NCBI RefSeq assembly: GCF_021462225.1
Contig: NC_061802.1
Span: 9,071,859-9,135,858, forward strand
Direction: 5' to 3'
Origin: Girardinichthys multiradiatus
Taxonomy: Eukaryota; Chordata; Actinopteri; Cyprinodontiformes; Goodeidae
DNA length: 64,000 bases
Positions 45,801 through 51,834 of the stretch are shown here, piece by piece. Numbering within the stretch: position 1 is the stretch's first letter; each line of letters opens with the position of its first letter. Made by a program: the position numbers and the translations under genes. The notes beneath the pieces are model-generated. The model ran no database searches. It saw only the letters and a list, made by a program, of their open reading frames with translations, and had not been told where the DNA came from.

Positions 45801-48230
45801 GTTTTTAATCTACAGACACAACACCCTGATACATTTGTGGCAATATCTGAAGATTTTAACCCCGCCGCAGTCACTGCTTCACATCCAATGTGCCCACATC
45901 TTGGCAGCTGCTCTACCAGAGAAAACAAAATGTTCGATTTGTTTTATGGAAAATTTCAGGATCCATACACATCAGTTGATGGACATCCTTTTGGTAAAGC
46001 ATTAAACCTTTTGTTCAGAGATAACCTGTGATGAAAAGAGTTGTGAGACGATGATCACAGGAAACTGAAGAAGCTCTGTAAGGTTGTTTTGATTCCACAA
46101 ACTGGGATACACAGAAATGGCAACAGTGTTATGAATGAATATGTGACTGACTATGTGCTTCTGTACTTGTGGACAACACCCTCTACCTTGGATCACCTGT
46201 GACCCAGAGGAAATACTTGAAAAGAAAAAAGAGCCATCGGGAATGGAGACAGGGAATTGTTGAGGATCTTACAAACTTCAAATCAAAATAAGAGACAGCA
46301 AGGAGGTGTACAAAAGGATAGAGAGGAGCATTTCTAGTAGAACAATATATGAGATGTATGGTCAAGGGTGAAGAAGATGACCAGCTTCAAGCAGAAAACG
46401 GATCAGCTTAACAGGTGTCTGGACAGAGCCAATAAACCAATCATCATCTTTATTATCTTTATTATCCCTAAAGTGAAAATTGTTGTTCAGCACAGCAGGA
46501 ATTAAAGAAACACAGTCGACCTGACATAACACCATACCATACATAAATTAAACATATTAAAATATTTTGGGTCATTGTAAAAGATCATTAAGAAATTTTG
46601 TGACTCCGAAACAAATCCTGAATCTATTTGTCCTACACTTGAGAAGACGATACCTGCGTCCAAATTGAAGCAACTGAAGACATTCTTTAAAATGGTTCAG
46701 TTCAGAAACCAGCTCAGCATCCTCCTAGCCTTGTCCCAGCAAAACAGACCCACAGTTTTCTTGTTACAACTCAGATTTATCTTCCACCTTGGTCATGGAC
46801 CCATTTCTCCATCGTTTTCAAATCAAGAGAAGCTGGTTTTCCCAGTACCCACTGCAATACATATTACTACGAACACATTTTTTCTTCTTCAAGTATTATA
46901 GTGGTTATAAAACCAATTTCAACACAACATACCTTTGCTAAGGTTATGTTTGACAACATATTATTTTATTATTAAGTGCATTTCTTTCTTTTTATTCTCA
47001 CCTGCTTTAAAAATTCATCATTTTATCGATGCCCATTTATTCTCATTGTATTAGTTAGAAATTATATGTCCAGGTTTTTTAAAGCAGCTGTTTTTATCAC
47101 AGTTGGTGACAGAAGATATGCATTGCAGACACTTGCTGCAGCTTCTCAGAAGCCATGTTCGGCTTAAAGTTACAATCTGCCACACCTAAGCAGCATGGAT
47201 TCTAACCAGAATAGGAGTAAAGCATCCCTTTACTCCATAAAGCATGCCTATTCCCACCATCTCCCTTGTCTTTACCTGAATTGTTGTAATGCCGTTTACA
47301 TCTCAAGCTTTAAAATGTAAAACAAGTGATCTTGCTGTTACTAAAATGCATTTGTCTCTCCAGATGGACAGGTTTGAGTACCTTGTCCGACCACCAGAAG
47401 GTTTTCCAGCCTTGCCACTGCCCTCCGAGAAGATCTCTGACGTTATTGTGGTGAATAAAGCTCTGACAGAGGCCTTGGTCCACACCCCAAAATACTATTC
47501 TCCTGACTCTGCTGTTGCTTCGACTAACTCATTTCTGCCGTATTTAGACCCAAAAACTGACCAGTTGCCGGAGCATGAGACAGTCCTTGGTGGAGCCATT
47601 AGTCTAGATTCCTTAACTACTTCAAACATAACCATAAATAAACTAAAACCAGTCAATACCTTGGTGGAGCAAGGTTCAGGATCCACTAACAGGTCTGCCC
47701 AGTCTTCAGTCACATACTCCAAGGTCCTGCTCACTGATCAGGATCATCCCCCCCTTCAACTCCACTACAAGGAGGGAAGTAGGAGCAGCTCCAGCGATGA
47801 GGGAAACTTCTCAGCCAACAACTCGGATATCTCTGAATCTTTCCCTGGTGGACTGTGGGAACTGGACAGCTGTCATGGTACAAAATCAGATGATCCAAGA
47901 CGCTCCTGCTCCTACAACTCCCTAAAGGAGCTTTCTGAAACATCAAACCAAGAAGATAAAATAGACATGAGGCAAGGGAAGCCCTTATACTATCTAGAAA
48001 TTAGACCTATGTCAGAGGATGAGGAAAATGAGGAAGAGAAGCCAGAAAGTGAGCTGCTGAAAGGTGCAAATTTGAACAGAGAAGATTTTTCTGTGGAGTT
48101 GCATCCTTTGCTCAGCCCAGAGGTGTCGATGAATCCCAGCAAGATGCTGCAAGATTCGACTTGTAGCTTTGCCTCACTGTACATGCCTCAGTACAGGAAG
48201 CATAACGCAAACCACGTCCCACTAACATGA
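12826..48230 (+). CDS. lepr: Leptin receptor, 19 coding exons, 1,112 aa
   Basis: Single-pass class I cytokine receptor that binds leptin outside the cell and signals through JAK2/STAT3. I assembled it by hand: 12826-12865, 16668-16871, 21128-21254, 21691-21869, 26998-27146, 27225-27366, 28753-28913, 31273-31372, 32348-32447, 34090-34304, 34534-34679, 35273-35426, 37946-38028, 40107-40320, 42785-42988, 43091-43174, 43274-43367, 43698-43773, 47364-48230. All introns are GT-AG, phases agree throughout, and the sum is 3,339 nt with no internal stop. Landmarks: signal peptide 1-17, WSDWS 268-272, Ig-like 281-367, C-x10-C-x-W at 375-388, WSEWS 557-561, transmembrane about 776-795, Box 1 (PNPNKCSW) 809-816, tail tyrosines Y942, Y1033/Y1034 and YMPQ at 1097. 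Length is close to the human receptor (about 1,165 aa). The start ATG has A at -3 and lies 13 nt inside its exon. Identity rests on collinear family motifs, above all Box 1 and the C-terminal FASLYMPQ context. Confidence 0.97.
12954..12987. repeat. ACACT pentanucleotide microsatellite
   Basis: About seven tandem copies of CTACA/ACACT, directly abutting the 5'-truncated LINE fragment that follows. Confidence 0.9.
12988..13452 (+). mobile_element. LINE 3' end, 5'-truncated, with ATTGA tail
   Basis: 12995-13372 encodes the C-terminal region of an L2/Rex-like LINE ([20 protein letters not shown], then [19 protein letters not shown] and the YRRSFLPQ segment). It is followed by an AATAAAG and a (TTGAA)n-type tail ending near 13452. 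Open for 125 codons but only a fragment. It lies in lepr intron 1 in sense orientation. Confidence 0.75.
13453..16600. other. lepr intron 1, remainder
   Basis: AT-rich, with a moderately GC-richer block 14000-15200 that could be an old retroelement but has no motif I can identify. A near-perfect short inverted repeat (ATTATAATTTGTACAAATTATAAT) is centred near 15903. Confidence 0.3.
16668..16871 (+). CDS. lepr: lepr coding exon 2 (N-terminal domain)
   Basis: Residues 14-81, phase 1 at both ends. It carries the end of the signal peptide and a cysteine-containing region ([13 protein letters not shown]) matching the leptin-receptor N-terminal domain in position. The domain is short compared with mammals: this single exon of 68 residues is all that precedes cytokine-receptor module 1. 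Confidence 0.88.
16872..19251. other. lepr intron 2, first part
   Basis: AT-rich intron. Open frames near 17504-17851 and 18248-18583 show no family motifs and do not fit lepr splice phases. Confidence 0.4.
19252..20190 (-). mobile_element. Candidate solo LTR, TGTCAG...CTGACA
   Basis: 939-bp block bounded by TGTCAGAATC and its near inverse GATCCTGACA, with flanking 5-mers TTGCT and TCGCT (4 of 5 equal), as in LTR insertions. On the minus strand it has a TATA-like TATATA (near 19470) and, further along, an AATTAAA poly(A) signal (near 19327) in the order expected of an LTR. No coding sequence. It lies in lepr intron 2 in antisense orientation. Confidence 0.5.
20191..21127. other. lepr intron 2, end
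   Basis: AT-rich, no further element recognised. 20600-20700 contains a short inverted pair around 'ggtcaaaggttttag' and 'taaaacctttgactggta', so a small MITE is likely. Confidence 0.35.
20597..20701. repeat. Small inverted-repeat element (MITE-like)
   Basis: ATACCGGTCAAAGGTTTTAGA near 20599 is matched by the inverse TCTAAAACCTTTGACTGGTAAT near 20680, about 105 bp in all, with TA at the outer edges. This agrees with a Tc1-type MITE. It has no coding capacity. Confidence 0.55.
21128..21254 (+). CDS. lepr: lepr coding exon 3 (cytokine-receptor module 1)
   Basis: This exon is easy to miss because no start-to-stop ORF marks it. It is required to restore the frame: exon 2 ends with one spare base, exon 4 needs two, and this 127-nt exon supplies exactly that. 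It lies between a ttcttgtcag acceptor and a gtaagt donor. It encodes residues 82-123 with the C-x-x-x-x-x-W-x-x-x-x-C pattern ([12 protein letters not shown]) of the first cytokine-receptor subdomain. Confidence 0.9.
21691..21869 (+). CDS. lepr: lepr coding exon 4 (cytokine-receptor module 1)
   Basis: Residues 124-183, the second half of the first subdomain. It contains the paired-cysteine strands [15 protein letters not shown], corresponding to the VHC...CLK strands of mammalian LEPR. Acceptor ctctctccag, donor gtaaga. Confidence 0.92.
22300..23143 (-). pseudogene. LINE reverse transcriptase, frameshifted
   Basis: Polymerase region of the insertion above. The main frame runs 23143-22361, and the FADD box is in a different frame at 22464-22153. 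Same family as 11010-11946. Confidence 0.85.
23500..24056 (-). pseudogene. LINE 5' region and endonuclease start, broken
   Basis: Minus-strand reading gives an Arg/Pro-rich leader followed by [19 protein letters not shown], the opening strand of an apurinic-type endonuclease. Frames break thereafter. Confidence 0.6.
25659..25700. repeat. Hairpin with 18-bp arms and 6-nt loop
   Basis: GACCCTTGTTAATGGACA, loop GGTTTT, then TGTCCATTAACAGGGGTC. The arms pair over 18 bp with a single G-T mismatch. It could be a MITE core or a small-RNA-type hairpin. Confidence 0.85.
25805..26330 (-). mobile_element. Possible hAT-type transposon relic
   Basis: It begins with ACTAGAGATGCACTGATCAG, resembling hAT-type ends seen in vertebrates. 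The 23-mer GAGATTTCCAAAAGGCTGCCAAC within it recurs at 36938-36960. Minus-strand ORFs (26183-25953, 26020-25799) carry no motif I can assign. Confidence 0.4.
26998..27146 (+). CDS. lepr: lepr coding exon 5 (fibronectin-III part of module 1)
   Basis: Residues 184-233, opening with the proline-rich hinge VKPSPP and continuing [11 protein letters not shown]...YEVRYST, a typical fibronectin-III B-C strand pattern. Phase 1 start and phase 0 end, as usual for the first exon of a cytokine-receptor D2 domain. The next intron is only 78 bp. Confidence 0.95.
27225..27366 (+). CDS. lepr: lepr coding exon 6 (first WSXWS box)
   Basis: Residues 234-280, with YTIQVRC followed by the class I cytokine receptor signature WSDWS at 268-272. 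It closes the first cytokine-receptor module. Confidence 0.96.
27425..27600. repeat. Tc1-type terminal-repeat fragment
   Basis: TGTATTCATACCCCTTGGAC...CATGTTACAACCACA, and the inverse-like 'ttgaaattcctacattttgctggg' region, match the ends of a common degenerate teleost Tc1 family in lepr intron 6. Confidence 0.45.
28753..28913 (+). CDS. lepr: lepr coding exon 7 (Ig-like domain, first half)
   Basis: Residues 281-334. [19 protein letters not shown] followed 14 residues later by MWSL gives the Cys (C301) and Trp (W315) of an Ig-like fold. It matches the receptor-activating Ig domain between the two cytokine-receptor modules. Confidence 0.93.
29031..29537 (+). mobile_element. THAP-containing DNA transposon relic
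   Basis: It starts at GGGGACCTCTTATGCAAAATTC, a repeat end that is familiar in fish, and leads into a 61-codon open frame (29352-29537). The frame has C8-x4-C13 and C50-x2-H53 followed by F54, the C2CH zinc ligand spacing of a THAP domain. The frame stops exactly where a LINE tail begins. It lies in lepr intron 7. Confidence 0.55.
29538..29993 (+). mobile_element. LINE 3' tail fragment
   Basis: FFPEAV-type remnant (cagcttcttccctgaagctgtc near 29590) followed by a LINE 3' UTR ending AATAAAAAAATCCTTGAATCCTT, that is, a short (GAATCCTT) tail. Contains the perfect palindrome GGTGCAATATTGCACC at 29689-29704. Confidence 0.6.
29994..31272. other. lepr intron 7, remainder
   Basis: No element named with confidence. 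Two stretches (30060-30200 and 30540-30700) are diverged direct repeats of each other, sharing 'ttccctactgacgtgggtacatttccatga' and the 'gtgtgggttaatacacc' neighbourhood. Confidence 0.45.
31273..31372 (+). CDS. lepr: lepr coding exon 8 (Ig-like domain, second half)
   Basis: Residues 335-367. It holds the second Ig cysteine (LLRC, C353) and leads into the linker before module 2. Phase 0 start, phase 1 end. Confidence 0.9.
31500..32158. mobile_element. Non-autonomous TTAA-type DNA transposon (MITE)
   Basis: Flanked by TTAA at 31500-31503 and 32155-32158. The ends TTAAAGAGCAACTAAACCCC and the inverse of GGGGTCTAGTTCCACTTTAA match at 16 of 20 positions. About 659 bp with no open frame. TTAA duplications are typical of piggyBac- or Kolobok-type transposases. 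It lies in lepr intron 8, between exons 8 and 9. Confidence 0.65.
32348..32447 (+). CDS. lepr: lepr coding exon 9 (module 2, C-x10-C-x-W)
   Basis: Residues 368-400. INITC followed ten residues later by CRW (C375, C386, W388) is the class I cytokine receptor N-terminal signature of the leptin-binding module. The donor is AA-GTACTG, and the leftover two bases join in frame to exon 10. Confidence 0.93.
32448..34089. other. lepr intron 9
   Basis: AT-rich. 33600-33775 (gacaggaaaggggtggagaaagg ... ctgggagtcaaacctgcgac ... gcgccaccacagcaccca) is a widespread teleost interspersed repeat. Confidence 0.45.
33600..33775 (+). repeat. Common fish interspersed repeat fragment
   Basis: GGGAGTCAAACCTGCGACAG and the trailing 'tgcgccaccac' are typical of a high-copy fish repeat. 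It resembles a tRNA-type B-box region, but no tRNA fold could be drawn. Confidence 0.45.
34090..34304 (+). CDS. lepr: lepr coding exon 10 (module 2, acidic loop)
   Basis: Residues 401-472. After SAEMSC it has an acidic stretch (10 Asp/Glu in 408-426), then the second disulphide strands (KVCTFHPL...NCYKVWLEL). It corresponds to the part of module 2 that packs against leptin in mammals. The acidic loop looks specific to this sequence or lineage. Confidence 0.92.
34408..34456. repeat. Degenerate (TCCA)n microsatellite
   Basis: ATCCATCCGTTTGTCCATCAATCC...CATCCATCCATCCATT, in the short intron between exons 10 and 11. Confidence 0.75.
34534..34679 (+). CDS. lepr: lepr coding exon 11 (fibronectin-III part of module 2)
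   Basis: Residues 473-521. VKPNPPTNV...[11 protein letters not shown]...CQFRYH is a fibronectin-III pattern mirroring exon 5, with the same 1/0 intron phases. Confidence 0.95.
35273..35426 (+). CDS. lepr: lepr coding exon 12 (second WSXWS box)
   Basis: Residues 522-572. [15 protein letters not shown] precedes WSEWS at 557-561, closing the leptin-binding module. Confidence 0.96.
35427..37055. other. lepr intron 12, first part
   Basis: AT-rich; 36060-36560 is unassigned. 36938-36960 repeats a 23-mer from 25880, which suggests a hAT-type relic around 36900-37040. Confidence 0.35.
37056..37678 (+). mobile_element. LINE 3' fragment with GATTCT tail
   Basis: Plus-strand reading with stops: [60 protein letters not shown]. 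These are the thumb and C-terminal region of an L2/CR1-like LINE. It ends AATAAACCTGATCTGATTCTGATTC, a short tandem tail. It lies in lepr intron 12 in sense orientation. Confidence 0.75.
37946..38028 (+). CDS. lepr: lepr coding exon 13 (fibronectin-III domain 1, start)
   Basis: Residues 573-600. RGPDFWR is nearly identical to the RGPEFWR segment of mammalian LEPR at the same position, followed by SSITLLFE. Confidence 0.93.
38029..40106. other. lepr intron 13
   Basis: No repeat family or exon recognised. Confidence 0.4.
40107..40320 (+). CDS. lepr: lepr coding exon 14 (fibronectin-III domain 1)
   Basis: Residues 601-671. Contains a conserved [10 protein letters not shown] strand and [13 protein letters not shown]...VNMTL, matching the mammalian TVLAINSIGASVANFNLTF strand. 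Phase 0 start, phase 1 end. Confidence 0.94.
40321..42784. other. lepr intron 14
   Basis: No repeat family or exon recognised. The exon 14 frame stays open past the donor to a TGA at 40392. Confidence 0.4.
42785..42988 (+). CDS. lepr: lepr coding exon 15 (fibronectin-III domain 2)
   Basis: Residues 672-739. [12 protein letters not shown] aligns in position with the mammalian LNSSCVIVSWIL strand. [15 protein letters not shown] corresponds to the IIEWKNLNEDGE strand. Confidence 0.93.
43091..43174 (+). CDS. lepr: lepr coding exon 16 (fibronectin-III domain 2)
   Basis: Residues 740-767. [16 protein letters not shown] matches the mammalian YQFSLYPIFMEGVGKP strand. Flanked by short introns of 102 and 99 bp. 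Confidence 0.95.
43274..43367 (+). CDS. lepr: lepr coding exon 17 (transmembrane helix)
   Basis: Residues 768-798. A hydrophobic run of about 20 residues ([18 protein letters not shown]) forms the single membrane span, followed by SQNQ at the cytoplasmic face. The donor is CA-GTAAGT. Confidence 0.95.
43698..43773 (+). CDS. lepr: lepr coding exon 18 (Box 1, JAK2 docking)
   Basis: Residues 799-824. [19 protein letters not shown] is the juxtamembrane Box 1 region, nearly identical to mammalian LEPR, and is the JAK2-binding element in that family. In mammals this is the exon after which short and long isoforms diverge. Confidence 0.97.
43988..44706 (+). mobile_element. LINE 3' end, 5'-truncated, with 10-bp TSD
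   Basis: Flanked by AACACAGCAA at 43988-43997 and 44697-44706. It encodes [12 protein letters not shown], then [28 protein letters not shown], and (after a one-base loss near 44337) [20 protein letters not shown] to the family C-terminus PPRPGPG, with a short GAAC tail. Same family as 10557-11958 and 22009-24228. It sits in the last lepr intron, 214 bp after the Box 1 exon. Confidence 0.88.
45120..45420. repeat. Common fish interspersed repeat
   Basis: The 'caaagctctttacac...ccacccattcatacacac...ctaccacagctgccatgggacagactgacagaagcgag' string is a recurrent teleost repeat. It lies in the last lepr intron. Confidence 0.5.
45440..46450 (+). mobile_element. LINE endonuclease region, degenerate
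   Basis: Broken plus-strand frames include [13 protein letters not shown], then [19 protein letters not shown] and [14 protein letters not shown], which are the endonuclease motifs of L2/Rex-like LINEs. Linker sequence follows to about 46450 (WRQGIVEDL region). It has many stops and is located in the last lepr intron. Confidence 0.65.
46451..47363. other. lepr intron 18, end
   Basis: No element named. A pyrimidine tract and cag precede exon 19. Confidence 0.4.
47364..48230 (+). CDS. lepr: lepr coding exon 19 (signalling tail, stop codon)
   Basis: Residues 825-1112 and the stop TGA at 48228-48230. It carries the tyrosines expected of the long receptor form. Y942 (VTYSKVLL) sits at the position of the mammalian SHP2-binding tyrosine. 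Y1033/Y1034 (PLYYLEI) matches the STAT5-type YYLGV site. Y1097 (YMPQ) is the STAT3-type Y-x-x-Q. Serine- and acid-rich stretches ([18 protein letters not shown]) lie between. Role assignments come from the mammalian family; the motifs are seen directly. Confidence 0.96.
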   Translation: MDRFEYLVRPPEGFPALPLPSEKISDVIVVNKALTEALVHTPKYYSPDSAVASTNSFLPYLDPKTDQLPEHETVLGGAISLDSLTTSNITINKLKPVNTLVEQGSGSTNRSAQSSVTYSKVLLTDQDHPPLQLHYKEGSRSSSSDEGNFSANNSDISESFPGGLWELDSCHGTKSDDPRRSCSYNSLKELSETSNQEDKIDMRQGKPLYYLEIRPMSEDEENEEEKPESELLKGANLNREDFSVELHPLLSPEVSMNPSKMLQDSTCSFASLYMPQYRKHNANHVPLT

Positions 48231-49300
48231 CACCAAACAAGCTCTTATTAAACGTGCTCCATTGTGTTGTGAACAGAGTCGTGGTTTGCCATTTACCACA
48301 GTGTTCCTACCCTGAAAAAGCCTTTAGGTTTGGCATGAAAAATGAGTAGGAAGCCTGTTACCAAAGCCAGTCACTCATGCTCTGTGCACATTCTAAGCTG
48401 AAAATGTAAAAATACCTCATCTTATAACTGATTACGTGTTGATGTTCATTTCATGAAAGAAAAAGAAGCCAAGAAGGCACTCTCTTCATAGATAAATGTT
48501 TCTTCATTTATTTCCCCTGTACTGGGGTTTAAATATGATTTTCCTCTGTGTAAACATCAAACTTCATCGGTATTAGTGACTGATAAAAGATATTTTTCTT
48601 TAAAAAAATCTGAGTTTAGCAAACTGAAAAAGCAGGAACTTGGTCTTCAAGACAGAGAAGTTGTAAGTCAAAGGAAGTTTAGGTCAGGTTACAAAGTTTA
48701 CTTTCATCACATTTTATAACTGTACTATAGATGTCATTCTTTGCTTAAAAAATCTTGCCTTCATTCAGTGATTTGATGCTTTTCACGGTCTCTGAAATAT
48801 TTCTGATCCTTTTCATTTGTTCAACTTCAGCTTTAAGTTGACTTTTGAGAAAGCGATGTGATACGCACCCATCAGAGGCCCGTATTCTGCCTCTTTTGGC
48901 TTCCTTAAAGCACATTTGACACTGAAAAGGAAGAAAAAATTGAAAACGTTGAACACCTGAAAATGTGTTACTGCAGGGAATTTTGTGGGCACCTTGTTCA
49001 CTCATTGGCAGCTTGTGCATTTATTCTCCGTATAGACTGGACCATCCGCTAACTAAGTCTTTGTGTATTTTGTGTTGTAATGTATTTGGGGTTTGGTTTC
49101 AGTATGTGAACAATGTAGCATTTCTGTCAGTCAAGCATTAAAATGACAGCAGATTTCTTCTGTTAAAAAAGACAAAATGTTTTCAATCTACATAAGATGG
49201 ATTTAAAAAATTGTAAATATAGAAACTTAATTCACTGTAATTCTTCATGGAGATGTTCTGTCTATTTTTCATTGTGATAATAAAGAATTTACTGTGAAAT
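48231..49300 (+). other. lepr: lepr 3' UTR (inferred end)
   Basis: Non-coding sequence directly after the lepr stop. The best polyadenylation signal is AATAAA at 49279-49284, within a T-rich context. An earlier ATTAAA near 48247 and one near 49137 could give shorter forms. The end coordinate is an estimate. Confidence 0.55.
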
Positions 49301-49396
49301 TGAGTGGTTTGTTCGGCAGAGACTGCCACATCGCTGTTAGGGAACTATTAGTTTTTAATGTGTTGAACAAAAATTGATATTGTGGGGCTCGTCCAG

Positions 49397-49824
49397 CTTA
49401 TGGGTCATAGAGTTTGTTTTTAATTTGTTGAACTTCAAAAAACATCTAAAAAATGAGGGCCAAAAAACAAACCAAAATATAGATCGAGTTAATGCCCCCA
49501 TTTAGCTTCACATGACTGATGCAATGAGACTGATTAGTGCAGTCAGACATTAGAGAAAACATTCAAACAATCATGTTGTAAAAATTTGGTTTAGGATACC
49601 TTGGTGAGTGATTTCAAATGTTATAACCAAGGCACATGGTAAGAATAAGAGATTTCTCTAAAGATATATAAGCTACTGATATTGATGCTGATTTATTTCA
49701 ATACTAACTAAACAAAATGTATCTGCAATTTATAATTTATTCATACTTTTCTCAAAACAGCTCGTCATATATTGGTTATCAACTACACATGAGGTTTTGC
49801 ACCACAAGGGGGCAGCATCTCAGT
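49397..49824 (+). repeat. Direct duplication, copy 1 (428 bp)
   Basis: Matches 50743-51179 over its whole length, from CTTATGGGTCATAGAG to GGGGGCAGCATCTCAGT. Scattered substitutions and small indels leave the copies clearly alike (for example the shared block GGATACCTTGGTGAGTGATT). Confidence 0.93.
49802..49816 (+). promoter_or_regulatory. CTCF-like core motif, forward
   Basis: CCACAAGGGGGCAGC matches the vertebrate CTCF core (CCACNAGGNGGCAG). Binding is not shown. Confidence 0.5.
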
Positions 49825-50199
49825 AAACGTTATTGATATATGGGCGTTACATCTATTTCAAAAAGGTTCTTAAAATACGCTTATGTTAACTGTAAAAAAG
49901 AAACTTGGGACTGACTCAAAATCTTCTGAAGACTGCGAAATACAATCAGAAACTTGAATGCAGCCCAAAACAAAGTTGGAGCAGGATAAATCAGTAAGAT
50001 AACCCTGGGATTAGCTAAATGGGGTTCAGGAGACCCCTGTTTATATAGTTTTCAAGGGGGTACCTCATTTCCTTTGTTCCTCTCCCAGCATCAGCATCCC
50101 AGGGTCACTTACAGGGCAGCCACATTTAAATGAATTTCACGTACACCTGTGTGAAGCTAATCTGTCTGCCCCCACAAAGTCCCACTGTTAATAAAAAGA

Positions 50200-50395
50200 T
50201 GCGCTGAAGTGGTACAATTTGCAAAAGAACACATCAACTGGCCTAAAGAGAATTGGAGAAACATTTTGTGGACTGATGAAAGTAAAATTGTTCTTGTTGG
50301 GTCTAAGGGCCACAGACGAACTGCCCTTGAAATGGGTCTTCCAACAAGTAAACGGTCAACAGTATCACTTGTTCATTTGTATATTAATATGTGAG
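50200..50395 (+). pseudogene. Tc1-like transposase fragment, second family
   Basis: VQFAKEHINWPKENWRNIL followed by WTDESKIVLVG is the first catalytic-Asp region of a Tc1 transposase from a family distinct from copies A and B. No termini found. Confidence 0.65.
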
Positions 50396-50489
50396 GATGA
50401 GCGGCAACAGAAAACCTTCAGAAGAAACTCAAACTGAACATGCAAAACAAAACCAGTCGCAGCAAGCCTCTACCAACAGCAATAATATA

Positions 50490-50504
50490 CTGCCACCTTG
50501 TGGC
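50490..50504 (-). promoter_or_regulatory. CTCF-like core motif, reverse
   Basis: CTGCCACCTTGTGGC, the inverse of GCCACAAGGTGGCAG, is a near-consensus CTCF core pointing opposite to its two neighbours. Confidence 0.5.
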
Positions 50505-50742
50505 TGCAATCGGTTAGTGCATCTTAAGGGCATCATTCTCTCTGTACTGTTATTCAGCTGAAAATAGACACTAAGCCAAATGTCTAAATAAATAAAAACA
50601 TTCAGCGTTTCACGAAAGAACGACACAAACAGCAAATCAACTTAATTGAATGTCAGTTTAAAAGCAGTGCAACTTTACATTATTTAATTTAAGAAGGTTT
50701 CTTTGTCATGAAAATAATATATGATTTAAATTAGGGCTTATA

Positions 50743-51179
50743 CTTATGGGACATAGAGTGTGTTTTAATTTGTTGAACTTGAAAAAACATTGAAAAAATG
50801 AGTGCCAAAAAACAAACCAAAACATGGATTGAGTTAATGCACCCATTTAGCTTCACATGACTGATGCAATGAGACTAATTAGTGCAGTCAAACGTGAGAG
50901 AAAACATTCAAACAATAATGTTGTAAAAATGTGGTTTAGGATACCTTGGTGAGTGATTTCAAATGTTATAACCAAGGCACATGCACAAAAAGACAGAATG
51001 ACAGATTTCTCTAAAGATATATAAGCTACTGATATTGATACTAATTTAATTTAATTTAATACTAAACAAATGTTTCTGCAATTCATGAGGTGTTCTCATA
51101 CTTTTCTCAAAACAACTCGTGATCTATTGGTTCTCAACTACACATGAGGTTTTCAACCACAAGGGGGCAGCATCTCAGT
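50743..51179 (+). repeat. Direct duplication, copy 2 (437 bp)
   Basis: Partner of 49397-49824. It carries an extra TTTAA run near 51045 and an ACAAAAAGACAGAATGAC insert near 50985. Confidence 0.93.
51157..51171 (+). promoter_or_regulatory. CTCF-like core motif, forward (duplicate)
   Basis: Identical to 49802-49816, inside duplication copy 2. Confidence 0.5.
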
Positions 51180-51834
51180 CAGAAAGCGTCATTTCAATGA
51201 TGTCAGGGGAAGAAGGTCGTTCCAGGCTCTGTCTGGTGCTTGCCATAGAAGGGCATGGTGGGGAGAAGTGTTGCTGCCTTTGGCAAAGCGAAGCTGCAAA
51301 TCACAAAGGCTGGACGCCTGACAGAAAGCTGCAGGATCAGATACAACAGAGAGCAGGGGAGGTTATGTTTTTGCAAACGTGTTAAGATGTCAGCTATAAT
51401 GAGAGCATTTTAGTGCTGTTTTTTTTAGTTCAAGATGTAATGGGGGAAAAAAGGTCAGAATCTCTGAAGAGGCCAGGGATGTGTCATTTTAACCAACCTG
51501 ACACATAAACATTTGGTGTTGATATACAGTCCTTTGGGGTATGTGCATGAGCTCTGGGATCTATTTGACCATTGTAATTTGAAGAATGGCTCAAGTTCAG
51601 TCAGACTAGATGGAGGATGAAGGTTGCCAACGTTTTGGTAAATACAGTTGCCTTCTTCATGTCCTTGGTGACAACATCGCTTTTCTGTTTTTACAATTTG
51701 TGTTTTTATTAAAAGTTTCTCTTCTTTTATATATACCACTTTCCCTCAAGAGAGTTATTAAGATTATGTAAAATTTATCTATCCTGGTTAAATAAAGTTT
51801 TGAGAAATAAAAAATAAAACATACAATTTACAAT

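Larger units (their letters stand above)
49825..50742. other. Spacer between the duplicated segments
   Basis: Holds the Tc1 transposase scrap at 50200-50395 and the reverse CTCF-like motif at 50490; otherwise unrecognised. Confidence 0.5.

Noticed and set aside
47303..48184. Minus-strand open frames under the last lepr exon
   Set aside because: Antisense shadows. The plus-strand frame has conserved Box-type tail motifs.
48745..49020. Minus-strand 91-codon frame downstream of lepr
   Set aside because: Lies in the likely lepr 3' UTR and shows no recognisable motif.
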